DNA from: an uncultured Carnobacteriaceae bacterium
GTDB taxonomy: Bacteria; Bacillota; Bacilli; Lactobacillales; Aerococcaceae
DNA length: 44,053 bases
Assembly (NCBI GenBank): GCA_938039195.1
Contig: CALHVK010000047.1
Location: 1-44,053 of the forward strand
Direction: 5' to 3'
Shown: positions 31,211-39,514 of the stretch, in pieces
How the letters are laid out: each line of letters opens with the position of its first letter
How positions within the stretch are numbered: position 1 is the stretch's first letter
Notes under the pieces: generated by a model
The model's input: only the letters and a program-made list of their open reading frames with translations
What the model was told of the DNA's origin: nothing
Database searches by the model: none
Translations under genes and position numbers: made by a program

Positions 31211-32908
31211 ATGAAACCAAATATTAAAAATAACGAAACGGGCGTATTTGCTTTTGGCGGTTTAGGTGAAATCGGTAAAAACACATATGGCGTTCAATTC
31301 CAAGATGAGCTCATCATTTTGGATGCCGGTATTAAATTCCCTGAGGATGATTTACTTGGAATCGACTATGTGATTCCCGATTACAGTTATATCGTTCAAA
31401 ATATTAATAAAGTAAAAGGTCTATTTATTTCGCACGGACACGAAGACCATATTGGTGGGATTCCTTTCTTAATTAAACAAGCGAACATCCCTATTTATGC
31501 AACAAAACTTGCGATGTCTTTAATTCGAAATAAATTAGAAGAACATGGACTTTTAAGAGATGCTATCCTTCACGAAATTGATGAAGATAGCGTAATTAAA
31601 TTCCGTAAAACACAAGTGAGTTTCTATCGCACTACCCACTCTATTCCAGATGCATTTGGGATTGTGATTAAGACTCCTCCAGGTAATATCGTGTTCACGG
31701 GTGACTATAAGTTTGACTTCACTCCAGTTGGAGAACCAGCAAACCTTCACCGTATGGCACAAATTGGTTCAGAAGGCGTTCTTGTTCTTTTAGGTGACAG
31801 TACAAACTCTGAAGTCCCTGGATTCACTCAATCTGAACAGGTCGTTGGTAAATCGATTAAAGAAATTATCCAACGCGTGGATGGTCGTATCATTTTTGCG
31901 ACATTCGCATCAAACGTTTCTCGTCTAAAACAAGTAACGGATGTGGCTGTAGCAACTGGCCGTAAATTAGCTGTATTTGGACGTAGTATGGAAGCCAGCT
32001 TCCGCACTGCTCGTGAATTAGGTTATATCAAGGCTCCAGATGATACTTTTATCGATGGGCGTGAGATTAATCAATACCCTTCTGAGAAAGTTATTATTTT
32101 ATGTACAGGTTCTCAAGGGGAACCAATGGCGGCACTTAGTCGTATTGCAAATGGGACTCACCGCCAAATCTCCATTCAACCTGGTGATACAGTTATCTTC
32201 TCTAGTTCACCAATTCCAGGAAACACTTCAAGCGTTAACCGCGTTATCAACCTTCTATCTGAAGCTGGTGCTGAAGTAATTCATGGTAAAGTAAACAATA
32301 TTCACACATCTGGACACGGTTCTCAAGAAGAACAAAAATTAATGCTTCGTTTAATGAAGCCTAAATACTTCGTTCCAGTCCATGGTGAATATCGTATGCA
32401 GAAGATTCAAGCAAATCTTGCAACTCAAGTGGGAATTCCAAAAGAAAACTCATTTATCTTAAGTAACGGTGATGTTCTTGCAGTTACAGCTGACTCAGCA
32501 CGTAGAGCGGGTCACTTCTTTGCAGGAGATGTGTATGTCGATGGAAATGGTATCGGAGATATCGGAAACATCGTTCTTCGTGATCGTAAGACACTCTCAC
32601 AAGATGGTTTAGTCATCTGTGTAGCCACTGTTGACTACGATAGTCGTGAGTTAGTAGCTGGTCCAGATATGCTCTCTCGTGGATTTATCTACATGAAAGA
32701 ATCAGGACAACTTCTAAACGAAGCACAAGCCATTCTTCGTGATGAACTTGAAGAACTCTTGGCAGATTCAGAAGAAGTATTAAACGAACGTGTATTACGT
32801 AATAAAATTACGGATGTATTAGGACCGTTCCTATTCAAGAAAACAGAACGTCATCCAATGATCCTTCCAGTAATTCTAGGAGTTACTGAAGCAGATGCTT
32901 TAGAATAA
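31211..32908 (+). CDS. rnjA: Ribonuclease J1
   Basis: This 565-residue metallo-beta-lactamase/beta-CASP nuclease has 5'-3' exo- and endonuclease activity in mRNA decay and rRNA maturation. The zinc motif H-G-H-E-D-H is at 75-80. F-T-G-D-Y-K-F-D follows near residue 164 and the beta-CASP motifs S-S-P-I-P-G-N and H-T-S-G-H follow later. A C-terminal domain is present and length is normal. The ATG lies one base after rpoY with only a weak ribosome binding site, so it is probably translated by coupling. A strong terminator follows. Confidence 0.97.
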   Translation: MKPNIKNNETGVFAFGGLGEIGKNTYGVQFQDELIILDAGIKFPEDDLLGIDYVIPDYSYIVQNINKVKGLFISHGHEDHIGGIPFLIKQANIPIYATKLAMSLIRNKLEEHGLLRDAILHEIDEDSVIKFRKTQVSFYRTTHSIPDAFGIVIKTPPGNIVFTGDYKFDFTPVGEPANLHRMAQIGSEGVLVLLGDSTNSEVPGFTQSEQVVGKSIKEIIQRVDGRIIFATFASNVSRLKQVTDVAVATGRKLAVFGRSMEASFRTARELGYIKAPDDTFIDGREINQYPSEKVIILCTGSQGEPMAALSRIANGTHRQISIQPGDTVIFSSSPIPGNTSSVNRVINLLSEAGAEVIHGKVNNIHTSGHGSQEEQKLMLRLMKPKYFVPVHGEYRMQKIQANLATQVGIPKENSFILSNGDVLAVTADSARRAGHFFAGDVYVDGNGIGDIGNIVLRDRKTLSQDGLVICVATVDYDSRELVAGPDMLSRGFIYMKESGQLLNEAQAILRDELEELLADSEEVLNERVLRNKITDVLGPFLFKKTERHPMILPVILGVTEADALE

Positions 32909-32915
32909 AATAACG

Positions 32916-32949
32916 AAGAGGTGTACCGCAATGCGGTACACCTCTTTTA
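32916..32949 (+). terminator. Terminator of rpoY-rnjA
   Basis: A 14-bp perfect stem (32916-32929 with 32933-32946) with a 3-base loop, followed by TTAG. The stem itself ends in T-rich sequence, so four T are present in the tail. Confidence 0.88.
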
Positions 32950-33021
32950 GTTTATCAAATTCTTCACTAGATTTAAGCCCTTTCCCATGAAAACAATAGA
33001 GATTTCATAAATATTGCAAAC

Positions 33022-33055
33022 AAAAAAGAAGCAACCCCTAAGGATTGCTTCTTTT
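33022..33055 (-). terminator. Terminator of dnaG-rpoD
   Basis: On the minus strand an 11-bp stem (33045-33055 with 33024-33034) around a 10-base loop is continued by further T (six in all, overlapping the stem). It lies ten bases after the rpoD stop. Confidence 0.85.
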
Positions 33056-33064
33056 ACTCATTTC

Positions 33065-34189
33065 TTAATCTAAGAAGTCTTTTAATTGTTTAGAACGACT
33101 TGGGTGGCGTAATTTACGTAATGCTTTCGCTTCGATTTGACGAATACGTTCACGAGTTACTCCAAATACTTGCCCGACTTGTTCTAATGTACGGATTTCG
33201 CCGTTTTTATCAAGACCAAAACGTAAACGAAGTACGTTTTCTTCACGGTCCGTTAGTTGTTCAAGAACTTCATCCAGTTGTTCTTTCAACAATGCATATG
33301 CTGTATGATCAGCTGGACTTGTTGCGTTATCATCTTCAATGAAATCACCTAAATGTGAATCGTCCTCTTCCCCGATTGGAGTTTCAAGAGATACAGGTTC
33401 TTGAGCGATTTTTAGAATTTCACGAACTTTTTCAGTTGGTAAGTCCATTTCTGCACCGATTTCTTCTGGTGTAGGTTCGCGTCCTAAATCTTGTAATAGT
33501 TGTCTTTGAACACGTACTAATTTGTTAATTGTTTCAACCATATGTACTGGAATACGAATTGTACGCGCTTGGTCAGCGATTGCACGAGTGATTGCTTGAC
33601 GAATCCACCATGTAGCATAAGTTGAGAATTTGAATCCTTTTGTATGGTCGAATTTCTCAACAGCTTTCATTAAGCCCATATTTCCTTCTTGAATTAAATC
33701 CAAGAATTGCATTCCACGTCCTACATAACGTTTCGCAATTGATACTACTAAACGAAGGTTGGCTTCTGCTAACTCTTGTTTTGCTTCAGTATCTCCTTCT
33801 TGAATACGAAGTGCTAATGCAACCTCTTCGTCCGCGCTAAGTAGTGGAACTCGTCCGATTTCTTTTAAATACATACGAACGGAGTCATTAATCTTCGTGT
33901 TTGAAGATAAGGCAGTATCATCTTCAACTACGCCAGCTTCACCTTCACGTTGGCTTTCTGCAGATAATTGCTGACTTGTTGGTTCACCGTTAGCATCTAC
34001 AACACTAACTCCTGCATCCTCAAATTTTTGAATTAATTTATCCATTCCTTCCGCATCCAACTCAAACGGGATCGCGATTTGTGCAGATAAATCATCGTAT
34101 AAAATTTGACCGAATAATTTTCGTTCTGCAAGAAGCGTTGAAGTTGCTTCATTCAGTGTTTGACCTTTTTCATTCTTTTGAACTGTCAT
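33065..34189 (-). CDS. rpoD: RNA polymerase primary sigma factor SigA (RpoD)
   Basis: This 374-residue housekeeping sigma factor has region 1.1 (about 1-80), region 1.2 with N-D-S-V-R-M-Y-L-K-E-I-G, and region 2 with F-D-H-T-K-G-F-K-F-S-T-Y-A-T-W-W-I-R-Q-A-I-T-R, which melts and binds the -10. Region 3 follows, then region 4 with L-T-D-R-E-E-N-V-L-R-L-R-F-G-L and V-T-R-E-R-I-R-Q-I-E-A-K-A-L for the -35. A shortened region 1.1 and no large non-conserved insert are normal for Firmicutes. The ATG follows GGAGG. It is 16 bases after dnaG in the conserved dnaG-rpoD operon. Confidence 0.98.
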   Translation of the reverse strand: MTVQKNEKGQTLNEATSTLLAERKLFGQILYDDLSAQIAIPFELDAEGMDKLIQKFEDAGVSVVDANGEPTSQQLSAESQREGEAGVVEDDTALSSNTKINDSVRMYLKEIGRVPLLSADEEVALALRIQEGDTEAKQELAEANLRLVVSIAKRYVGRGMQFLDLIQEGNMGLMKAVEKFDHTKGFKFSTYATWWIRQAITRAIADQARTIRIPVHMVETINKLVRVQRQLLQDLGREPTPEEIGAEMDLPTEKVREILKIAQEPVSLETPIGEEDDSHLGDFIEDDNATSPADHTAYALLKEQLDEVLEQLTDREENVLRLRFGLDKNGEIRTLEQVGQVFGVTRERIRQIEAKALRKLRHPSRSKQLKDFLD

Positions 34190-34205
34190 TCACCATTCCT
34201 CCATT

Positions 34206-36035
34206 CTATCTTTTCCGTAATTGTCGTTGAATCTCCATGATTTCCACCATCAATTTCTTTCTGGTTTCATCATCGTTTACTAGAGCAGCACGATTCAACT
34301 CATCCTTTTTTTGTGCTAACTGCTCTTTCAGAGTGTTCTTTTGTGAAAGTACATATACTAAATCTTGAATCTCTTGTTCCGTACATTCTGGAGGAAATTG
34401 ACCTAGTTCGATTTCAGACACCAGATTTCTGTTCGTTAAATCCTTGTCGTTTAAAAACAACATAAATTCTTGAACATCAAATTCCTCTTCTTCATTTCTA
34501 AATGATTGAACTAATAAATATAATTGCTCATATAATGCATCTGGAAACGAGAATTCGGGATTAATACGATTGAGATATGTCCAAGCTTCAGGATGATGCA
34601 TCAAGCGATACATTAAATGTCGTTGGATTCCCTCATTCTTAATGAAGGGCCTATTCATGACAGGCGCTTGTGGTTCCATAGGTGGTACAGGCGCTGCTTG
34701 GATATTTTGAGAAGTTTTAACTTGCTTTTGCTTCACTTGATTTTGAACCGTTGTGTAATCAAGGTTAAATTCATCCGCAAGAGACTTCATCGCAAGATTC
34801 TTTTCCACTTCATTTGTCAGTTTGGCTAATTCAATAATCATCTCTTCGATATATTGAATTTTTTGACTTTCAACTTGTAACTGATATTTCTTAGAAAGGA
34901 ATCTCTTTTTAAATTGATAAATGGTTTCCTGCCCATGTTCAACTAAATCGATAAATGCTTTTGGCCCACGTTGCTTAATAAACTCATCTGGATCCAGACC
35001 ATTATCTAATGGAATAATCCCGACAGTAAAGGCATTCGTTGATTGAATCATTTCAATCGCACGGTTGGTCGCTTCAAGACCTGCTCTATCACCGTCGTAA
35101 GCAATCAAAACTGTATCCGTCACATGGCGGAGTTTTTGAACTTGCTCTGGTGTTAGAGACGTCCCCATTGAGGCTACCCCTAGTTGAACTCCCGCTTGCC
35201 AAGCAGAAATAACATCCATATATCCTTCAAAAAGGATAACTTTATTTTCTTTACGAATATTCTTCTTTGCTAAATCAAAGTTAAATAAGAAGTTTCTTTT
35301 CGCAAAGAGCGGTGTTTCAGGACTATTTAAATACTTCGCCTGTGAAGCGAACTCATCCGAATAACCTGGCAATATACGACCAGAGAACCCGACAATTTGT
35401 CCATGTTCATTATGAAGAGGAATCATAATGCGCTGATTAAAACGATCAAAGAATCCTGTTTGACTTTCAACGAATAGACCTGTCGCTTCCATTTCTTGTT
35501 CTGTTAGCTCTAAATCTTGTAAGAGCTGTGTCAGCTGCGTGCGATCTTTTAACGAGAACCCAAATCCGAATTCTTTTAACGTATCAATCGTATAGCCACG
35601 ATCCGTTAAATAATGAAGTGCTTCTTGTCCACCTTTTGTATTAAATAGGACGTGCGAGTAAAACTCACTCGCTTTTTCATGTGCCATAAACAATTTTTTG
35701 TCTTTTTGAGCAATTGCTTGTTGGCTAGAAGGGATTTCTACATCGAGTGGAATATGTGCAAGTTCAGCTACCCTAACAACCGATTCTGGGAAAGATAGAC
35801 TTTCCAATTCCTGCATGAAATTAAAAACATTTCCCCCGCGCCCACAACTGAAACAGTGGAATAACTGTTTTTCTTCTGTGACGGTAAATGAAGGTGTTCT
35901 TTCATCATGGAAAGGACAACGGCCAAAAAGGCTCTTTCCTTGCTTTCTCAATTGGACAAATTGCCCAACAATATCGAGAATATTCACTTGCGATTGTATA
36001 CTTTGAATCGTTTCTTTTGATAATCGTTGACTCAT
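34206..36035 (-). CDS. dnaG: DNA primase
   Basis: This 609-residue primase makes RNA primers at the replication fork. The zinc ribbon uses Cys40, His43, Cys61 and Cys64 (C-P-F-H ... C-F-S-C). The TOPRIM core has V-I-L-F-E-G-Y-M-D and A-Y-D-G-D-R-A-G. The helical C-terminal part binds the helicase. The frame is open seven codons further, but GGAGGGAG precedes the ATG at 36033-36035, giving M-S-Q-R-L. A promoter lies just upstream and rpoD follows. Confidence 0.98.
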   Translation of the reverse strand: MSQRLSKETIQSIQSQVNILDIVGQFVQLRKQGKSLFGRCPFHDERTPSFTVTEEKQLFHCFSCGRGGNVFNFMQELESLSFPESVVRVAELAHIPLDVEIPSSQQAIAQKDKKLFMAHEKASEFYSHVLFNTKGGQEALHYLTDRGYTIDTLKEFGFGFSLKDRTQLTQLLQDLELTEQEMEATGLFVESQTGFFDRFNQRIMIPLHNEHGQIVGFSGRILPGYSDEFASQAKYLNSPETPLFAKRNFLFNFDLAKKNIRKENKVILFEGYMDVISAWQAGVQLGVASMGTSLTPEQVQKLRHVTDTVLIAYDGDRAGLEATNRAIEMIQSTNAFTVGIIPLDNGLDPDEFIKQRGPKAFIDLVEHGQETIYQFKKRFLSKKYQLQVESQKIQYIEEMIIELAKLTNEVEKNLAMKSLADEFNLDYTTVQNQVKQKQVKTSQNIQAAPVPPMEPQAPVMNRPFIKNEGIQRHLMYRLMHHPEAWTYLNRINPEFSFPDALYEQLYLLVQSFRNEEEEFDVQEFMLFLNDKDLTNRNLVSEIELGQFPPECTEQEIQDLVYVLSQKNTLKEQLAQKKDELNRAALVNDDETRKKLMVEIMEIQRQLRKR

Positions 36036-36078
36036 AAAAAAACTCCCTCCATACACTACGCCTAATGATACAGCATAT

Positions 36079-36107
36079 AATATATCACAATTCGCGATTT
36101 AATGCAA
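36079..36107 (-). promoter_or_regulatory. Predicted sigma-A promoter of dnaG-rpoD
   Basis: On the minus strand TTGCAT (36102-36107), 17 bases, then TGA-TATATT (hexamer at 36079-36084). Confidence 0.7.
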
Positions 36108-36154
36108 TGGAGCCAGTTTTATTTTCTTTAAAGGAAACATTATTCTTTTCAAAT

Positions 36155-36190
36155 AAAACAAGTGATACCGTATACGGTATCACTTGTTTT
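36155..36190 (-). terminator. Terminator after engB (36-bp perfect palindrome)
   Basis: The whole stretch reads identically on both strands, with a central GTATAC, A4 at the left and T4 at the right. On the minus strand it follows the engB stop directly and continues TTTTATTTG. As it is symmetric it could also block transcription from the other side. Confidence 0.88.
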
Positions 36191-36778
36191 TTAATCGGCA
36201 ATAAATTGTTCAATCCACGCCCATGCTTTTTCTACGCCTTCACCTGTTTCAGATGAGAATGTTAAGAATAAATCTTCTGGTGGTTTTCCAAATGCTTTGC
36301 GGATGACACTTACATGTTTATTCCATTTACCACGAGGAATCTTATCACATTTTGTCATCACAACACGATATGGAATATTATAATACTCTAAAAATTCACG
36401 CATTTGAACATCTTCTTGACTTGGTTCGTGTCTGAAGTCCACTAAAATCAGAACTAAGCGAAGAGGTTCGCGAGTCGTAATATACTCCTCAATCATCTTC
36501 CCCCACTTTTCACGTTCCTTCTTAGATACTTTAGCATATCCATATCCTGGAACGTCTACAAAATAAAACTGATCATTAATATGATAGAAGTTCAATGTTT
36601 GAGTTTTCCCAGGTTTACTTGATGTACGAGCTAAGCTTTTTCGTTGAATCAACTTATTAATAAAAGATGATTTACCAACGTTTGAACGACCTGATAATGC
36701 GATTTCTGGAAGGTTTCCAGAAGGATATTGGGCTGGACCTACTGCACTAATTGTAAATTCGGCTTTATTAACCTTCAT
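36191..36778 (-). CDS. engB: Ribosome biogenesis GTP-binding protein EngB (YsxC)
   Basis: This 195-residue TrmE-Era-EngA-EngB-type GTPase is needed for assembly of the large ribosomal subunit. The P-loop G-R-S-N-V-G-K-S is at 30-37, with D-V-P-G-Y-G-Y-A (G3) near residue 74 and T-K-C-D-K (G4) near residue 141. Its start overlaps the end of the MFS gene by 11 bases. In relatives engB usually follows clpX directly; here a permease gene is inserted. Confidence 0.97.
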   Translation of the reverse strand: MKVNKAEFTISAVGPAQYPSGNLPEIALSGRSNVGKSSFINKLIQRKSLARTSSKPGKTQTLNFYHINDQFYFVDVPGYGYAKVSKKEREKWGKMIEEYITTREPLRLVLILVDFRHEPSQEDVQMREFLEYYNIPYRVVMTKCDKIPRGKWNKHVSVIRKAFGKPPEDLFLTFSSETGEGVEKAWAWIEQFIAD

Positions 36779-38045
36779 TTTCTAATCCTTTCTGTGTAGG
36801 CAACTTCACGAAGAATAGTAATACTGAACCGATAACGAATAAAATAATCAATGAGAATACTCCATCTAAAGAATTCCCTGTCATTTGTGCAGTAATTCCT
36901 AGTAATGTTGTTCCTAAAATAGATGAGAATTTACCAAAAATATTATAGAAACCGAAAAATTCATTGGCTCTATTCGCTGGTATTAATTGACCGAATAATG
37001 AGCGGCTAAGTGATTGTACCCCACCTTGAGCTGTACCAATTAGAATCGCTAAAATTAGGAAATCTGTGTATGAATTTAACCACAATGCCATCACACAAAT
37101 TAAAATATACGTACCGATTCCGAGGAATAATGTTTTCTTGTTTCCGAATCGTTTTGATAAGTATCCATAAAGTAAACTAAATGGAAAAGCAACGATTTGA
37201 ACAATTAATAAGATGACAATTAAGCTATTACTATCGAGTCCCATATCAGAACCGATTGCAGTTGCCATTTTAATAATCGTACCTACTCCATCAATATAGA
37301 AGAAGTAAGCGAGTAAGAATAGAAATACTTGTTTATGTTCCCCAATTTGTTTAATTGTTCCCCATAAACGTATAAAACTTTCTTTAATAGGTTTCTTAGG
37401 TTTCTCGATAAATGATTTTTGACTAACATAAAGCCAATACGGAACGGTGAAGATAAACCACCAAGCTGCAGTGATAAAGAAACCTACCATAACGATAGCG
37501 TTAGAATTTAAACTGCTAAACTGCATAATCATCATAAAGAGCACAAATGGGAATACACTTCCGATATACCCGTATCCATAACCAGCTGCCGAAATTCTAT
37601 CCATTCGATCATAAGTTGTGACATCCATGATGGAACTATCATAAAAAATATTCGAAGCAGAATACCCGATTGCTGATAAAGTATACAACATTAGTAACAG
37701 AATCCATTGGTCTGTTTCAACAAACATCATACCGATAACTGAGAATACACCTAACAATGTACTCCATGTAAACATAGGATTCCGATATCCTTTGTAATCC
37801 GCTAAAGCTCCCAAGACTGGCGCCATAATCGATACTGCAAATGTCGCAATGGAATTGGCATACCCTAAGAACGCGGTTGAATCAGCTGCGCTAACACCAC
37901 CGTTAGTTGATACTGTTTTAAAATATAACGGGAAAATCGCCGTCGTAATCATTAAAGAATAAACCGAATTAGCCCAGTCTTGCATAATCCAAGCAAATTC
38001 TTCTTTTGTATAGTGTTTTGCTATTAAGGATTTTAAACCTTTCAT
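36768..38045 (-). CDS. UMF1-type MFS transporter
   Basis: This 425-residue permease has about twelve membrane helices. The N-terminal E-F-A-W-I-M-Q-D-W-A-N-S-V-Y-S matches the D-x-A-N-S-x-Y/F signature of the UMF1/BtlA-like (Atg22-related) branch of the major facilitator superfamily. A-D-Y-K-G-Y-R-N-P forms the loop after helix 2, and G-T-A-Q-G-G-V-Q-S-L-S-R-S-L-F-G near residue 335 is the usual Atg22-like motif. The substrate is unknown. ATG at 38043-38045 follows AGAGGAG. It overlaps engB, so the two are translated together. Confidence 0.9.
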   Translation of the reverse strand: MKGLKSLIAKHYTKEEFAWIMQDWANSVYSLMITTAIFPLYFKTVSTNGGVSAADSTAFLGYANSIATFAVSIMAPVLGALADYKGYRNPMFTWSTLLGVFSVIGMMFVETDQWILLLMLYTLSAIGYSASNIFYDSSIMDVTTYDRMDRISAAGYGYGYIGSVFPFVLFMMIMQFSSLNSNAIVMVGFFITAAWWFIFTVPYWLYVSQKSFIEKPKKPIKESFIRLWGTIKQIGEHKQVFLFLLAYFFYIDGVGTIIKMATAIGSDMGLDSNSLIVILLIVQIVAFPFSLLYGYLSKRFGNKKTLFLGIGTYILICVMALWLNSYTDFLILAILIGTAQGGVQSLSRSLFGQLIPANRANEFFGFYNIFGKFSSILGTTLLGITAQMTGNSLDGVFSLIILFVIGSVLLFFVKLPTQKGLENEG

Positions 38046-38075
38046 GTATATAGCTCCTCTAATTCATTTTCTTAT

Positions 38076-38119
38076 AAAAATAGAATGCAATATAATGCAC
38101 CCATCATATCACATTCTAT
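38076..38119 (-). other. Long hairpin with T-run between clpX and the MFS gene
   Basis: On the minus strand a 14-bp stem with two G-U pairs (38106-38119 with 38080-38093) around a 12-base loop is followed by TTTTT (overlapping the stem end) and AT. Note the order on this strand: clpX lies downstream of the MFS gene in coordinates but upstream in transcription, so this hairpin follows clpX and precedes the MFS gene. It acts as the clpX terminator and may limit read-through into MFS-engB. Confidence 0.75.
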
Positions 38120-38143
38120 CCTACCATATTTTGTTGAAAATCC

Positions 38144-39382
38144 CTAGGAAATCAATCGATTTTCTTCATCATATAAATTAGGTTCGCCAGTGCCATTCAC
38201 AATCGCTTCAGTAACAACCACTTTAGTGATGTCTTCACGGCTAGGAATTTCAAACATTAAATCCATCATCACTGATTCAATAATGCTTCTTAATCCACGC
38301 GCACCTGTACGACGTTCGATTGCTTTTGCAGCAATTGCTTGTAACGCTTCTGATTCAAACTCTAACTCTACGTTATCCATTGCGAAAAGTTTTTGATATT
38401 GCTTCACCAAAGCATTCTTTGGTTTTGTTAAAATATCGACTAAATCATCTTTCTTCAATGGCTCTAACGCTGCAGTAATTGGAAGACGGCCAATAAACTC
38501 TGGAATTAAACCAAATTTTTGTAAATCTTCTGGAATAATCAGTTGCATTAAACTTTCGTGACTTGATAAGTTTTTGTTCGAAGAACCAAATCCAATCACT
38601 TTAGCACCCAGGCGTTCTTTCACAATTGTTTCAATACCGTCAAAGGCCCCACCAACGATAAATAGAATATTCGTTGTATCGATTTGAATGAGTTCTTGAT
38701 GTGGATGTTTACGTCCTCCTTGAGGCGGAACAGACGCAACAGTCCCTTCTAAAATTTTTAGTAAGGCTTGTTGAACCCCTTCACCACTTACATCACGAGT
38801 GATGGATACATTCTCGCTCTTACGGGCAATCTTATCAATCTCATCGATATAAATAATCCCTTTTTCAGCACGTTCGATATCATAATCTGTCGCTTGTAAT
38901 AGTTTTAGAAGAATATTTTCAACATCCTCACCAACGTAACCTGCTTCGGTTAATGTAGTCGCATCCGCAATTGCAAATGGAACATTTAAAATACGTGCTA
39001 ATGACTGAGCTAAATAAGTTTTACCAGACCCAGTTGGTCCAATTAAACAAATATTACTCTTTTGTAACTCAACATCGTCATCTTCACTAAATAAGTGATT
39101 AATACGTTTATAGTGATTGTAAACCGCTACTGCTAATGATTTCTTTGCATGATCTTGGCCAACGACGTAATCGTTTAATACCTTTAGGATTTCTTGAGGC
39201 TTTAATACCTCAATCATTTCATCCATTGTCATCGAAGAAAATTCTTCATCGATAATTTCTTTACATAAATCAACACATTCATTACAAATAAATACATCAG
39301 GACCAGCGATAATTTTCTTTACTTGTTCTTGTGATTTTCCACAAAATGAACATCTTACTTGTTTTGTTTCATCTTTATACAA
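38144..39382 (-). CDS. clpX: ATP-dependent Clp protease ATP-binding subunit ClpX
   Basis: This 412-residue AAA+ unfoldase feeds tagged substrates to ClpP. The N-terminal zinc-binding domain uses Cys11, Cys14, Cys33 and Cys36. Walker A G-P-T-G-S-G-K-T lies near residue 115 and Walker B I-I-Y-I-D-E-I-D near residue 175. The pore loop and F-I-G-R-L-P are present. The frame is open for 27 codons upstream, but GGAGG at 39390-39394 lies seven bases before TTG at 39380-39382. Starting there gives an N-terminus of normal length, so the TTG start is preferred. No CtsR operator is seen upstream. Confidence 0.97.
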   Translation of the reverse strand: MYKDETKQVRCSFCGKSQEQVKKIIAGPDVFICNECVDLCKEIIDEEFSSMTMDEMIEVLKPQEILKVLNDYVVGQDHAKKSLAVAVYNHYKRINHLFSEDDDVELQKSNICLIGPTGSGKTYLAQSLARILNVPFAIADATTLTEAGYVGEDVENILLKLLQATDYDIERAEKGIIYIDEIDKIARKSENVSITRDVSGEGVQQALLKILEGTVASVPPQGGRKHPHQELIQIDTTNILFIVGGAFDGIETIVKERLGAKVIGFGSSNKNLSSHESLMQLIIPEDLQKFGLIPEFIGRLPITAALEPLKKDDLVDILTKPKNALVKQYQKLFAMDNVELEFESEALQAIAAKAIERRTGARGLRSIIESVMMDLMFEIPSREDITKVVVTEAIVNGTGEPNLYDEENRLIS

Positions 39383-39419
39383 TCTGAAACCTCCATTCTT
39401 TTCCTGATTTCTCAATTTA

Positions 39420-39448
39420 AGAGTACCATAAGTCGCTATATTCAACAA
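39420..39448 (-). promoter_or_regulatory. Possible promoter of clpX
   Basis: On the minus strand TTGTTG (39443-39448), 17 bases, TGG-TACTCT (hexamer at 39420-39425). The -10 is weak, but the spacing and TG extension fit. It lies after the tig terminator. Confidence 0.5.
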
Positions 39449-39461
39449 GAAATGTTGTTTC

Positions 39462-39495
39462 AAAAAGCGCCGGTCTCTAGCGAAACCGGCGCTTT
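39462..39495 (-). terminator. Terminator of tig
   Basis: An 11-bp GC-rich stem (39485-39495 with 39464-39474) around a 10-base loop runs into five T on the minus strand. Confidence 0.92.
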
Positions 39496-39514
39496 CTTAT
39501 TTAATTTTATAAAA

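Noticed and set aside
36155..36190. 36-bp palindrome as an operator
   Set aside because: It directly follows the engB stop and runs into T-rich sequence, so a terminator explains it better.
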